A DNA stretch of 64,000 nucleotides from Heliocidaris erythrogramma. Lineage: Eukaryota; Echinodermata; Echinoidea; Camarodonta; Echinometridae. The notes beneath the pieces are model-generated. The model did not search any database and had not been told where the DNA came from. It was given only the letters and a program-made list of their open reading frames with translations. This document shows, piece by piece, positions 12,722 to 22,873 of this stretch. The stretch's first letter is position 1; every line of letters starts with the position of its first letter. The stretch is taken from assembly GCA_025617745.1 (NCBI GenBank), contig CM046871.1, positions 31,627,579-31,691,578 on the forward strand, in the 5' to 3' direction. The translations under genes and the position numbers were made by a program.

Positions 12722-12791
12722 ATGACGGCGACGACGAAGGCATGGATGATGGTTGTAGTAATGGCTGCAGTGGTGTTCATTGACGGGAGCA
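12722..12791 (+). CDS. IgGFc-ZP exon 1, signal peptide
   Basis: Translation starts MTATTKAWMMVVVMAAVV and continues FIDGS: a short polar start, then a hydrophobic core, as in a signal peptide. An in-frame TGA at 12710 makes 12722 the first usable ATG. Other in-frame ATGs at 12746, 12749 and 12761 could also serve. The donor GTGAGT follows at 12792. The exon ends after one base of a codon (A), which the next exon completes as ATG. No cDNA is available to confirm the 5' end. Confidence 0.72.
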
Positions 12792-15700
12792 GTGAGTATC
12801 TTCTGACGAAGTAGAATTATAGCTCTATGATTTCAGTGATTTCACGTTTATTTACATTTCTGTTACAAAGTTACCCACTTTCAAACCACAAAATGAAGCA
12901 GATTATATTTGGGTTTTGTTCTCTTGCAAATAGTTTGCCGAAACGATAATTTGTGAGGCCATTGTAATTACATCGAAATCCGAATTAAGGTAATCCTTGT
13001 GCCAGGCTTTATGTTTATAGGATGTGCTTCAATGTTGTATAGTCATAACAAAAACCTTCAACAAAGGTTATATATAGCCAAATCCTGCCTTCAGTGTTCA
13101 CGTCATACTTCCTGGCATATCATTATAGGACTACTATCCTCCTGACGTTGAAACCGATTCTTAAATATTCTATCAAAATCAGGCAGTATTGGTTTATTGG
13201 AATAATATCCAAACCCTTTGGAAGAGCATTTGGACGTTATATCATAATGTGATATGCGCTATACGAAAAAGGTTTATTATTATGCGTATGTGTGTGTGGG
13301 GGGGGGGGGGGGGGAGGGGGTGTACAAGAAGGATAAGATTTCACATGTAAGTATTTATCAGCATGTCCAACTTTAATATCAATGTGAAATAGTTCAGCGG
13401 GATCAACACTTTGTTATGTTTGTGATTGAAGTATTATACTGGTTGATTGAAATATAGGAAGAAGGTCGACCGACATCGACAGTATTGTAAGTTGCCATTA
13501 TGGCCTTTGTTGAATTGACTTTTGGTGGGTTTTTTTTTACAGGACATTATGCAGAAAAGCTACATTTGCTCACACAAGTACAAGGAAATAGAAGTGGGTC
13601 AGGAAATTTGGCATCTAGATAGGGATCAAATTTTGGTCTATTATGATATTCTATTGCGGCATATTGCAATACTTTGATACCTGACATTTTCAGGAGCTGA
13701 AATAATTATGATAATAATCCATTGTTCTGTAGAATTTCAAGAAATTCTGATAATCAGTGTCATTGCCTTTTATGTCGAATTTCCCTAATGGTTTTACTTT
13801 TGCAGCATTATCTTATTAGAAACCCTCGTGATTCCTAGTTTATGCATGGACTTTGACCCAATGTTGGTCAATAGTTCTTCGAAATCAATATGGTAGTTCG
13901 TAAATTCAAGGTGATGATTAACCCGACTCTCTTCTCCTTTGTGTTGCAGTGTCGCTTGATATTCCAAGTACAATCGGGAATGATTTTGTATTCGGCATAC
14001 CATCGGACTATGTCTATAAGCGAAGCGCTTCCAAACGTGTCTTTCTCTCTTCACAGAATGGTCAAACCGTTACTGCCTCCATTGTCACTTCCGGTAGCAA
14101 CTTTCGTCATGACGTCACGGTACCTGGTGACCGAGAAGTTATGGTTGATCTCCCGAGTTCACTCACCTCACGTGGTACTGGCTTGAAGCAGAATGTTGTG
14201 GGCATTAGAGCTGATGGTGACCTAAGTGTTCATGTCCAAGTGAAAGCAGGCGTAAATTCGGGAGCCTTTACCCCTCTCCCTACCGGAAGTCTTGGGAACG
14301 ACTACATCGTTGGTATTTACGAGCCTCTGACACCAAAGTATAAGGCCGGATTTACCGTCACCGCCACTGAAGCGGGCGCTCTGTTACACATCAGGTTCAG
14401 TCAGGTAGTAGCCTTCGGACACGTCCTATATGGTCCTGACGATGTCTTTAAGTTTCAGCTTGCTGCATATGAATCTCTGCAGATCATGAGTAACAAGGAC
14501 CTGACTGGGTCAAGGATAAAATCGGACCAACCTGTCGCGGTCGTCACCGGAAGCGAATGTTCGCGAGTCCCAAGGGGGATCAAGTACTGCGACTACCTCG
14601 TGGAGCAAATGCCACCAGTACATACTCTTGGGAAACAGTTTATCGTAGCACCCTTTAAGGACAGAGAGAGCAGCTATGTTCTCAAAATCGTCGCCCCTTT
14701 CAATGACACCACCATCATATTCCCATCCCCACATGCGAGTGATATCCACCTTGATGAAAATCAACACCACGAACTAATATTTACCCGTCATGTTGAGCTC
14801 TCATTCCGATCAACCGAACCCGTTCTAGTTTTGCAGTTCATGAAAGGTTTCCAATCTGGAGATTTCGTCGGGGATCCGTCCATGGTCGTCATCCCACCCA
14901 TCGAGCAGTTCATCGTCGGGGACTTGTCGATCACCTCCATGGACAATGACCACGTTACCATAATGGTTACGAACTCCAACACGAGCTTGTCGGGACTCCG
15001 CGTGAACGGTAACACCGTTGGTCGGGATTCGCCAGACTGGCGAGTCATTGTAGAGGATAATGTCGCCAGTGTCCTACATGGAACCTTGGCATCGGGTCGT
15101 CACACCATCGGCCATGTTGACCCTCAGGCTAGGTTTCTGGTGACTGGGTACGGAACGGGTTACCTGAGTGGACGTGCGTTCCCGATGGCCTATAATCTGA
15201 AACGGTTGTACGTCCCAAGTGCTCAACCATTGTTCATTCCACCAACAGGTTAGTGAATATTGGAATGATTGGTTATAAATAGATCTCGACTGAGGAAAGT
15301 ACAATTGTTTATCCCTAATTCTGTCTAGATGTATTTGCATTTCTAGTGAATATAGAGAGATGTTTCCAAAGCTATACAGTTCGTATTATATGTCATTTTC
15401 TATGCGTCTTTCATAAAGGGAAGACCGCTCATGCATTAATGTCATTTATTCTAATCATCATGCATTGAAGCACAAAAAGTGCATCTACATCGATCAGATC
15501 TAAGAAGCATTCACATTCGTGCAAATATGAAATCTCACTCACAACATTGTAAGTCGATGTCGCTAATGGACAAAATGTACACATTTCTATCTTGCCTTTA
15601 CTGGTTATCGCCTACATTCAAACTGAATTTATTAGATGTAATTTTTTTAATAAGTGGAAACCAGGTGATTAGTATGATTACGAAGTCAGTTATTGAGCAA

Positions 15701-16256
15701 AACATTGAAATAGCCACACATTTGTGTTTCTGTTTTAGGTTTCGACGTGCAATGTTACAACTCCTCAATGGCCATCACACTGGATACATCCGTCTTTCTC
15801 GTTCACGGTCCCGACGACGTAACCCTCAATGACCCTTCCTGCAAACACGTGGTGGTCCAGGATGGCATCATCATGCTGAGTACACCCTTCGATTCGTGCG
15901 ATACTCAAGTTCAGGTAAAACACAAGGGCATATTTTTACTATTTTTTTTACTATATTTTTTTACTATTTTATATATACATGTATGTATACATATTTACCC
16001 TTATTTCACCCTTATCCCCGTAGTTGAACGGGCAGTCACTGTACAATCCTAATGCCCTGTAATCCCATTCAGTAGTACTTGTAATACCTGTTTTGTTATC
16101 AATCATTTATTGTACTTTTCTTACTTCACTGAACATGTTTTCTATCATCTTGTCTTGCTCTCTTGTAAAGATTGTAATACTGGTCAGTCGCTGATGAACC
16201 TTCGGGTGAAACAGGCTGTACGACTCATAAGCTAAACTATCTAGCCAATAAAAATT

Positions 16257-16291
<35 letters not shown>

Positions 16292-18289
16292 ATATATTTA
16301 ATAGATATCTATTGAGGTAATTTATATATAAAATATAGTAAAGATATATAACTTAGATGTATTACATGGATGTTATACCGGTATATTTTTACAGAAGTAG
16401 AAATAGTTTAGAAAGGCTATACGGGAGCCCTGGATTCGATTCTTGATCGTTGCATACATCATTGGACTAGGGGTTTTGCCACTTTTGTTCCTCTCGACCC
16501 AGGTGTATTAAATCGATATCTGGTGATGATGTGGTAATGATTGCATGGCCCTCAGGAAGAGCAGTAGCAACACTGGTGAAGCTACCTGGGTAAATAAGAG
16601 CATGACATTCTTTTAATCATCCATTTCACTCAAGGAACAAGGAGATAGCGTTACCTTCTCCAACACCCTGTGGTTTGCCGCAGCTGTTATCACTCCATTG
16701 TCTCCCCTCCGCGACCTGTCCTTCAAATGCGAATCCTACGAAGGCGGCATCTCATCCCTCACCAGCGGCCGTCGGGAGCCCAGCAGTCTGGTTCTCTCCG
16801 ACGCTGTCCTGGGTGACTTGTCTGTCAGTCTGGTCCAGTACATGGATGACACCTTCGCACAAGGGGCACCAGGGAATGCATCAACGGGGACAGATTTGTG
16901 GGGGACGTGGATGGAAGGGGTTCAGCCAGGACAGAACGTCTTCGCGGTGAACCTGACGTCCTCAGTCGATGCCAGTGTGTTCGTTGACTCGTGCTGGACC
17001 ACACCAGGTCCAAACGCTCAGGACCAGAACACCAGTTCATTGATCCAGGATGGGTGAGTTCAGGATCATACAATGTCAAGTCCATCGAGAGGCCTTGGAG
17101 ATATGGTTTTGCGGCAACTATTGAATACATGGTTTAGTTTTACTTCTAAAGTTTTAGAAGTAAAAAAAAGTCTCGTTGACTGATATCGTCTCCTATTTAC
17201 GTCGCCCACACCCTTCCTTGGTAAAGTCAGTAATTTTCATTGCCAAGTCGCTCGGATAGGACTTAAGATGCTTACATAGTTATAAGTTTATTTGCCTTCG
17301 AAGAATTCAACATGTTCAAGTAAATTAAATTGTCAAATTGTCCCTCCATGTTATATGTCATAATCATCTGCAAATGGTATACTCCGGATTTCATGCATTT
17401 GTCTCTTGGTTTTCCTGATACGCTCACACATTTTGCTGACTTTTGGTTTACATCCTTAACATATTCAATAATACTACTCGAATCCAATAATGATCTTTCA
17501 GGTGTGAGATAGACGATACCATTCATATCGGAGCCTCAGTCGATGATCCAACATTCAGGCCGATAGCAGTGGATTCATTGAGCCCCATTGGAGAGTATAA
17601 TGAGGTCAGTATTTCAGTGCTGAGAGGAAGGAGATGGTACGGTGGAAGATAAAACGTGAATGAGAGGAAGGATTAATCATGACAGACAGAGTGGCCCGGG
17701 GAGAGAGATGAAGAGTCCTAGTGAGAGGTCGGAAACAGACAGAATGGGGAGATAATGAAATATTAAGTGAAAGGGATACAGAGACCAAAGAAAAGACAGA
17801 GAGAAAAAACAAACAAATGAAGAAACAAGGACAGAGAGGGGTAAATCCAGGATAAGAGGAGGTGGGTTGTAAAAAATGTTACAACAGCAGAGAGTGTTAT
17901 CATCTTAGAGGGTTTTATTGATAGGTGGTAGCTGTGTAGGAAGCGCTTGTCCACCATGTCCACTGGGGAGGGAGAGGATCGGGTCTTGATGTTCTTGCCA
18001 CCCCCCCCCCCCTCCCTCTCTGTTTGCCATTCGATGGGGCTAATTATACTTCTATATAAACTTTTATTGATAGCCATTTATTGCTTGTAAAAATACTTAA
18101 ACGAAAATATTCCTCTTCCATTTATTTCTTCTACAGGTTTTCATGCATTGTCGTGTTCAAGTGTGCCGAGGCCAGGAGTCGACCGCCCACTGCTGGCAGG
18201 AGTGCAGACGAGAACCTCGTAAAAAACGAGAAGTAAGGGGTGCACGAGAAATGTACACCGTTTCGACTGGACCAATCCTGATAAAGTGA
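12722..18289 (+). CDS. Secreted IgGFc-binding domain / ZP domain protein (whole gene)
   Basis: Six exons join in frame (12722-12791, 13950-15248, 15739-15914, 16635-17053, 17502-17604, 18137-18289) to 739 residues. Domains in order are a signal peptide (about 1-23), an IgGFc-binding N-terminal domain (about 25-456) with the family hallmark CDYLVEQMPP, and a ZP module (about 459-712) with paired cysteines in its ZP-N and ZP-C halves. A furin-type site RKKR (717-720) follows, then a hydrophobic C-terminal YTVSTGPILI like the external hydrophobic patch of ZP proteins. There is no transmembrane segment after it. IgGFc-binding domains occur in secreted mucin-like proteins, and ZP modules polymerise into extracellular filaments or coats. 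I infer a secreted coat, mucus or matrix protein, possibly immune related. Several N-glycosylation sequons are present. All introns are GT-AG, and an in-frame TGA upstream of the first ATG fixes the start. Confidence 0.88.
12792..13949 (+). other. Intron 1 of the IgGFc-ZP gene
   Basis: This 1.16 kb GT-AG intron contains a long G run at about 13299-13319. No repeat or gene is recognised inside. The other introns of this gene are shorter; intron 3 (15915-16634) contains an (AT)n microsatellite at about 16260-16288. Confidence 0.6.
13950..15248 (+). CDS. IgGFc-ZP exon 2, IgGFc-binding domain
   Basis: This single large exon encodes residues 24-456. Family landmarks are the start SLDIPSTIGNDFVFGIP, a basic strand-rich middle, and SECSRVPRGIKYCDYLVEQM, the cysteine pair and motif of IgGFc-binding domains. 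The acceptor is gtgttgcag and the donor is cag|gttagt, where the frame would otherwise hit a stop one codon later. Codon use is clearly more GC-rich than the flanking introns. Confidence 0.92.
15739..15914 (+). CDS. IgGFc-ZP exon 3, start of ZP-N
   Basis: Translation starts FDVQCYNSSMAITLDTSVF and reaches SCKHVVVQDGIIMLSTPF, then DSCDTQVQ. Three cysteines in ZP-N spacing and the alternating beta-strand pattern mark the start of the ZP module. The acceptor is tgttttag, the donor is cag|gtaaaa, and the frame is kept. Confidence 0.9.
16635..17053 (+). CDS. IgGFc-ZP exon 4, ZP-N end and ZP-C start
   Basis: It begins EQGDSVTFSNTLWFAAAV, the typical strand after the third ZP-N cysteine, followed by FKCES (fourth cysteine). 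After a linker it enters ZP-C at VDSCWTTPGPNAQD, the usual first ZP-C cysteine. Sequons NAST, NLTS and NTSS are present. The donor gg|gtgagt leaves two bases of a codon that exon 5 completes. Confidence 0.9.
17502..17604 (+). CDS. IgGFc-ZP exon 5, ZP-C
   Basis: It encodes CEIDDTIHIGASVDDPTF and continues to SPIGEYNE. The first residue is the ZP-C cysteine that typically follows a short loop after CWTTP. The acceptor is tctttcag and the donor is gag|gtcagt. The phases match both neighbours. Confidence 0.85.
18137..18289 (+). CDS. IgGFc-ZP exon 6, ZP-C end, furin site, tail
   Basis: It encodes VFMHCRVQVCRG, then a cysteine-rich end (AHCWQECRRE), a basic cleavage motif PRKKREVRG and finally MYTVSTGPILIK before the TGA. 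ZP precursors usually have a cleavage site followed by an external hydrophobic patch and a membrane anchor. Here the patch-like end is present but the protein stops without an anchor. Confidence 0.85.
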   Translation, partial: VFMHCRVQVCRGQESTAHCWQECRREPRKKREVRGAREMYTVSTGPILIK

Positions 18290-18395
18290 TGATGGGAGCA
18301 TAACGATACATTATATGACTTTCCGGATACTTCATAGCGAACTTTGTCATCAGATCGAGCCTATGCATTTCAAAATCTAAAAACTGAATGTCAAA

Positions 18396-18401
18396 AATAA
18401 A
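18396..18401 (+). terminator. Poly(A) signal after the IgGFc-ZP gene
   Basis: AATAAA lies 107 bases after the stop. Another lies near 19424, so a longer 3' UTR is possible. Confidence 0.4.
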
Positions 18402-18587
18402 CGGTATGACATCAATGAAATTTCATGGGACAAGGCCTGCTATCACTGTTAATCATGACAAAAGCAGGTTCCTTATAAGTATCGACCTCTCCACCAAGGC
18501 AATTACCCGTTTCCTAAAGTCATAATTTGTGAAACACATAAAATGTTTTGTTTACACGATCATTCGCTAACAACATGAAATAGCAAA

Positions 18588-18973
18588 TTAATCTTGAGTT
18601 CTGGGAAATTTGAAAAAATTTTTGTAAGCTTTCTCATTCCTTTTATGTCAGTTTGGGATAACATCATAATAGAAACATCCCCTGAAAATGATTGCTCTTC
18701 AAATGCTCTTATATTCAAAATATGACTAGAAATAACTGAAATGTTCGGGTGGAGCATTCATTCCACTTGTGTGTGTAGTCCCATATACTCATTTCTGTGT
18801 GCAGTACATGTGCTTCTCAGTGAGATTAGGTCAATTTCTTATCTATTTTGATGATTCTAAGACAACATAGTATAAAACAATTCTTAAGTAGACATGGTCA
18901 ACCTTTCCTAATTGCTTTGAGACAGTTTCTTTCACAATGTAATTGCATGACCAGAACTCTACTTTATCCTTAA
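18588..18973 (+). mobile_element. TTAA MITE family A, copy 2
   Basis: The copy is bounded by TTAA at 18588 and 18970, with ends cttgagttctgg and the inverse agaactctactttatcc. It aligns along its length with copies at 41946-42340 and 58046-58408. Shared blocks include gctttctcattcc, gtcagtttggg and gacagtttctttcacaatg. Confidence 0.8.
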
Positions 18974-20257
18974 AAATATACTTTATGTTTCTGAACACTG
19001 CAAAGCAAGTCCTAAACACGTCTACAAAAGAAAAAGCTCTATTACGTCTTAACTGTGTTTTTTGCAATACCTGTATTTGATCATTTGAATTTTGTTTAAA
19101 AATACATTTGTAAGCCCATGCCCGTCAATCACCATTTAACAAATCTCGTTCCTGTAGGCTAGATTATGGAAGTCACGAAATTTACTCAGAACAATGTAAA
19201 TAAGTATAAATAACTATTAAGATTTTCATGTACAAAGCTATAAGTAATAGATCGAATAAATGTAGTTAGATGCGTAGATATATATATATATATATATATA
19301 AAAAACTCTTGAATTTAAAGAGTGGCTCAGTGTAATATATTATTTGAAGTATTTATGTGCTTATTTGTATAAACTACTTATTGTGTATAGATATTTTGAC
19401 CATGTGATGTAAAGGATCAGTAAAATAAATGTTCACACCTCTTGATAATGAAAATTTGAACCTTTCATTTTAATTTATGCTTGAATTAATTTTCCCTCCT
19501 GCCTCTTTTCGTCGTTTGTCCAATTTCATTCTCCCTCCTCTCTCTCCTTCCCTCATTTCCTCTCTCTCTCTCACTCTCGCTCTTTCTTTTACTATAATGT
19601 TTATCTCTATCTCCCCCTTTACCCTCTCTCTCACTCTCTCATGTAATAATATTTAATCATTAATTATACTCAAATTATACGATTGCATTTCAAATGAGAT
19701 GAAAATAAAATGAACATAAACAAATCATAGGAATCAAGTGAGTCAGCAAGTAGAAATCAAATGAAAAAGAAGTTGGATCAATACCATTGTATCTCGTGTG
19801 TGTATGTACATTTTATTAATCTGATATCTTTGATTTCCAGTCATAATAATTCTTCATTCAAAATGATCAAATCCTTTTACAATCTACTCCATAATTTGCA
19901 CAAAGAAGACAAGAAACATAAACTCCACAAAATACTTATGAGGTGATTGGCTGTATTTCAGAAAGTGACTGGGAAGAAGTAAAAAAATTCCCAGATAAAA
20001 AAAAATATTTTCACTCTCGATGATTAGACCACAATGCTATCCCCTAGAGAGCAGAAGGTGCATGTTAAAAACATACCATATACCATACCCACAAACCCCA
20101 GCCATTGGGCATGGAACATACATGTAAAGCAGTGTAACTTATTTGCATGATCACGCATACTATTACTGTAGAGTTGTTCACGATGTGCAAAAGGAGAGTC
20201 AAAGACTCCACATATATAATCAATACACATTTTGGATACTAGCGACGGATAACACCT
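18974..20257. other. Intergenic between convergent genes
   Basis: This AT-rich stretch includes an (AT)n run at about 19277-19301 and a CT-rich tract at about 19500-19640. No gene is seen. The 3' ends of both convergent transcripts probably fall in or near here. TTTATT at 19812, a minus-strand AATAAA, is one candidate end for MED12. Confidence 0.4.
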
Positions 20258-20406
20258 GGGCCCCCGTTTCATAAAAGTTGCTATCAATTACAAGTTACAA
20301 TAATTGTTATAAACTACTGAAATCCTTGAATCTGATTGGCTGGGAGCAAGTTTGTCATAGAAAATGGGCAGTTGTTATTGATAACAAGTTTTATGAAACG
20401 GGGCCC
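20258..20406. mobile_element. Foldback MITE, cccgtttcataaaa family
   Basis: The left end gggcccccgtttcataaaa is inverted at the right as ttttatgaaacggggccc. The inner arms caattac...gttataa and gttattgataac are also inverted. The middle (ttggctgggagcaagtttg) resembles the middle of the caggggagcgtttcat family, so the two may be related. Confidence 0.75.
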
Positions 20407-22521
20407 TGGTTACCTTGTAAGAATGCTGAAAGATTGTCCTTTGGTTTGAAATTCAAGCACAAAACTGAGGAAATTCAACGAACTTTTACACAAACCTCTA
20501 AAACCTCCTCTTAATTAGTTTTGCTTGAACCGTTCCAAAGTTTTGTACGCCCGACATCTTAACACAACAGATTAACATGTATGCAAAATTCAACCAGATA
20601 ATACCACATACTGTAATAACTACATAAAGTCTTTTTGTAAATGATTAACAGCAACTTCAGGAACAGAATGATTCGTGCTTTATACCAATTATGACGAATG
20701 CCAATGGTGCTGTCAGAGCATACATCTAGCTAATAAATCTACCCACTGCTTGAGTGACAACAGCACTTTTACAATGTTACCACGAGATTAAGCACAGAGC
20801 TGTACTTCACTTTTCCTGATTTAAATTGAAGTACTTAAATGTACCACAAAACCACAATGCTCCACATGTAGATATTTAGACAAAAACTATTTAGCAAATC
20901 TACTCCAGTAACAACATACGCAACACAGCGAGATCTTAAGGCTCAAAATTTGAAGGGAAAATGATTCAATACATGACGAACATTCTAATCATAATTTCTC
21001 TCTTTGTTCACTTACAAATAAATATCTTGTAAAGCATGTCCATTCTAAATTCTATAGGCATTATTGATGTATTCCGATTTACATTACAACACTCATACTA
21101 TCTTCTACACATATGAAAAGTGAGGTGTGTGAATAGAGCACATTACATGTACATGTAGAATGTATTTTCATAGTATATGTACAACTATAATAAGAAAAGG
21201 TATATACATGAGTTAATCAGTCAAAAGAGAGAATATTTAGATTTATGGTATTTACAAAAGTAGTATTGACATAAAATAAATACGGTACATGACCAAAGGG
21301 ATCTTACATAAGAATCAAAAAGCAAAATGTTTAATACTAAGTATTTGATAATACATTTCATGTATTTGGAGAAATTTGAATTATCAATCCTTACAAAAAT
21401 GAATGCCAACCAAGCCCAAGATAAAAAGAGAGAGAAAAACGGATCATCTATAAATAAAGTCAGTAAAATTAATATTTCACACTGGTCCCAAAGTGAAGAC
21501 GCTGACGAGTGCACACAAACGCAATAAATACTCCACCTATATTGCCAGTTGTAAGATGTAGTCCTTTTTTTTCTTTTTCAAATACACCATATATTTGTGA
21601 TGCACCTTGTATTTCAAATTCCTATAATAGTCAATGGTTTGTATAGGTTCTTTAATGCCTTTAAAATTTAACCCACGCCATCAAAGAATATTGTAAAATC
21701 TTAAATCTGCCACTTCAGCCCACTAAGAATCAAATATCAAAAAGAGCAAACGTTGAAAAAAGGCAGCAATTTGCTAATTTCAGCCTAAAATACTGAATAT
21801 CTGAAAAAGTAATTGTCTATTTTCCAAATCTAACCTCCAGAATTTGTAGCATGTGTAATTACACATTCTAGTGACTCAAGTAAAATCTCTGCACTGAGTC
21901 ACCCAAGCAGAATTGTGATGTTATCAAGTAAATCATTTACACACTTAAGTTTATGCAAGTATATTCAACCGGATAGTGCATTATGCAGTGAGTCATTCAA
22001 AGAATTAAACCTGTCTGGCTTATGGTACAAGAATGAAATGTTATTCAAACCCTACAAAAAGCTTTTTAGGCCCATATTCTGCTAATTCGGTTAAAGCTGA
22101 CTAAGCACGGACTAAAGTTATGAGACAAAGGGAAAAATTCCTTTGTTAAACAGAGCTTAAACCCAGCGTTAGATTAATTTTTTTTTTTAAAGTGCCAATC
22201 TTATAATTCACTCAGAAGTCAAATGAATATACTTCAACAAAATTTGAATAAATATATCCAGAAGCTTCTGATCAATACCAGAGGGATGGAAAGCTCCCAA
22301 TCACTAGTCAAGACCTGCAGCAGGTCACTTGTTTCAACACTCGCTCCTAAAGTTCCTTTACATTCCTTTCACAATAGCTGTCCATGTTGAGAAGGACTTG
22401 AATTCAGGTTTAATGACAGATTGCAGAGCGCAGATGAAAACCCCAGGTCCAAATCAATAGTCCAGACCTGCAACAGGTCATTTGTGCTCCATATCATTCC
22501 ATTATCCTACTCACACCCTCC
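20407..22521 (-). other. Probable MED12 3' UTR region
   Basis: This AT-rich sequence lies 3' of the MED12 stop. I cannot fix the cleavage site: ATTAAA-type hexamers occur on the minus strand near 21330 and 21650, and AATAAA at 19812-19817. Two short copies of agacctgca(g/a)caggtca lie near 22309 and 22464. No gene is seen on the plus strand. Confidence 0.4.
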
Positions 22522-22674
22522 TCAATAATGCGTGTAGGTGTTGTGACGGCCTTGGTTCATGGTGTTGGCAGGCCTGCCGGGCCCACCCATCTGTCCTTGC
22601 ATCCCTGGCATCATCCCCGATCCCGACATGGGCACCTGGCCCTGCTGCATCTGTTGCCTCAGTGCCATCATCCT

Positions 22675-22707
<33 letters not shown>

Positions 22708-22873
22708 TTGCAGGAGCTGTTGCTGACCTCTCTGCTGTTGCTGTTGCTGCTCCTGGGGGATCATCTGGTGGCTCATGTATGCCCCCTGCCCGGATGGACC
22801 GGTGGGGTGTTGCTGTGGCTGCTGCATACCCTGGTGCATCTGTCGGTGCTGGTGAATCTGATGCTGTAACCTG
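22522..22873 (-). CDS. MED12: MED12 exon z, glutamine-rich C-terminus and stop
   Basis: It encodes [18 protein letters not shown], two polyglutamine runs (EQQQQQQRG and a run of 12 Q before RMM) and a Gly/Met-rich end, [14 protein letters not shown]. Human MED12 also ends in an OPA-type polyQ region. The acceptor is gcccagcag, a NAGNAG site that could add or drop one serine. Confidence 0.92.

Noticed and set aside
13949-13951. GTG start for the IgGFc-binding domain ORF
   Set aside because: The G is the last base of the intron. Splicing from exon 1 supplies an A and a signal peptide in frame.
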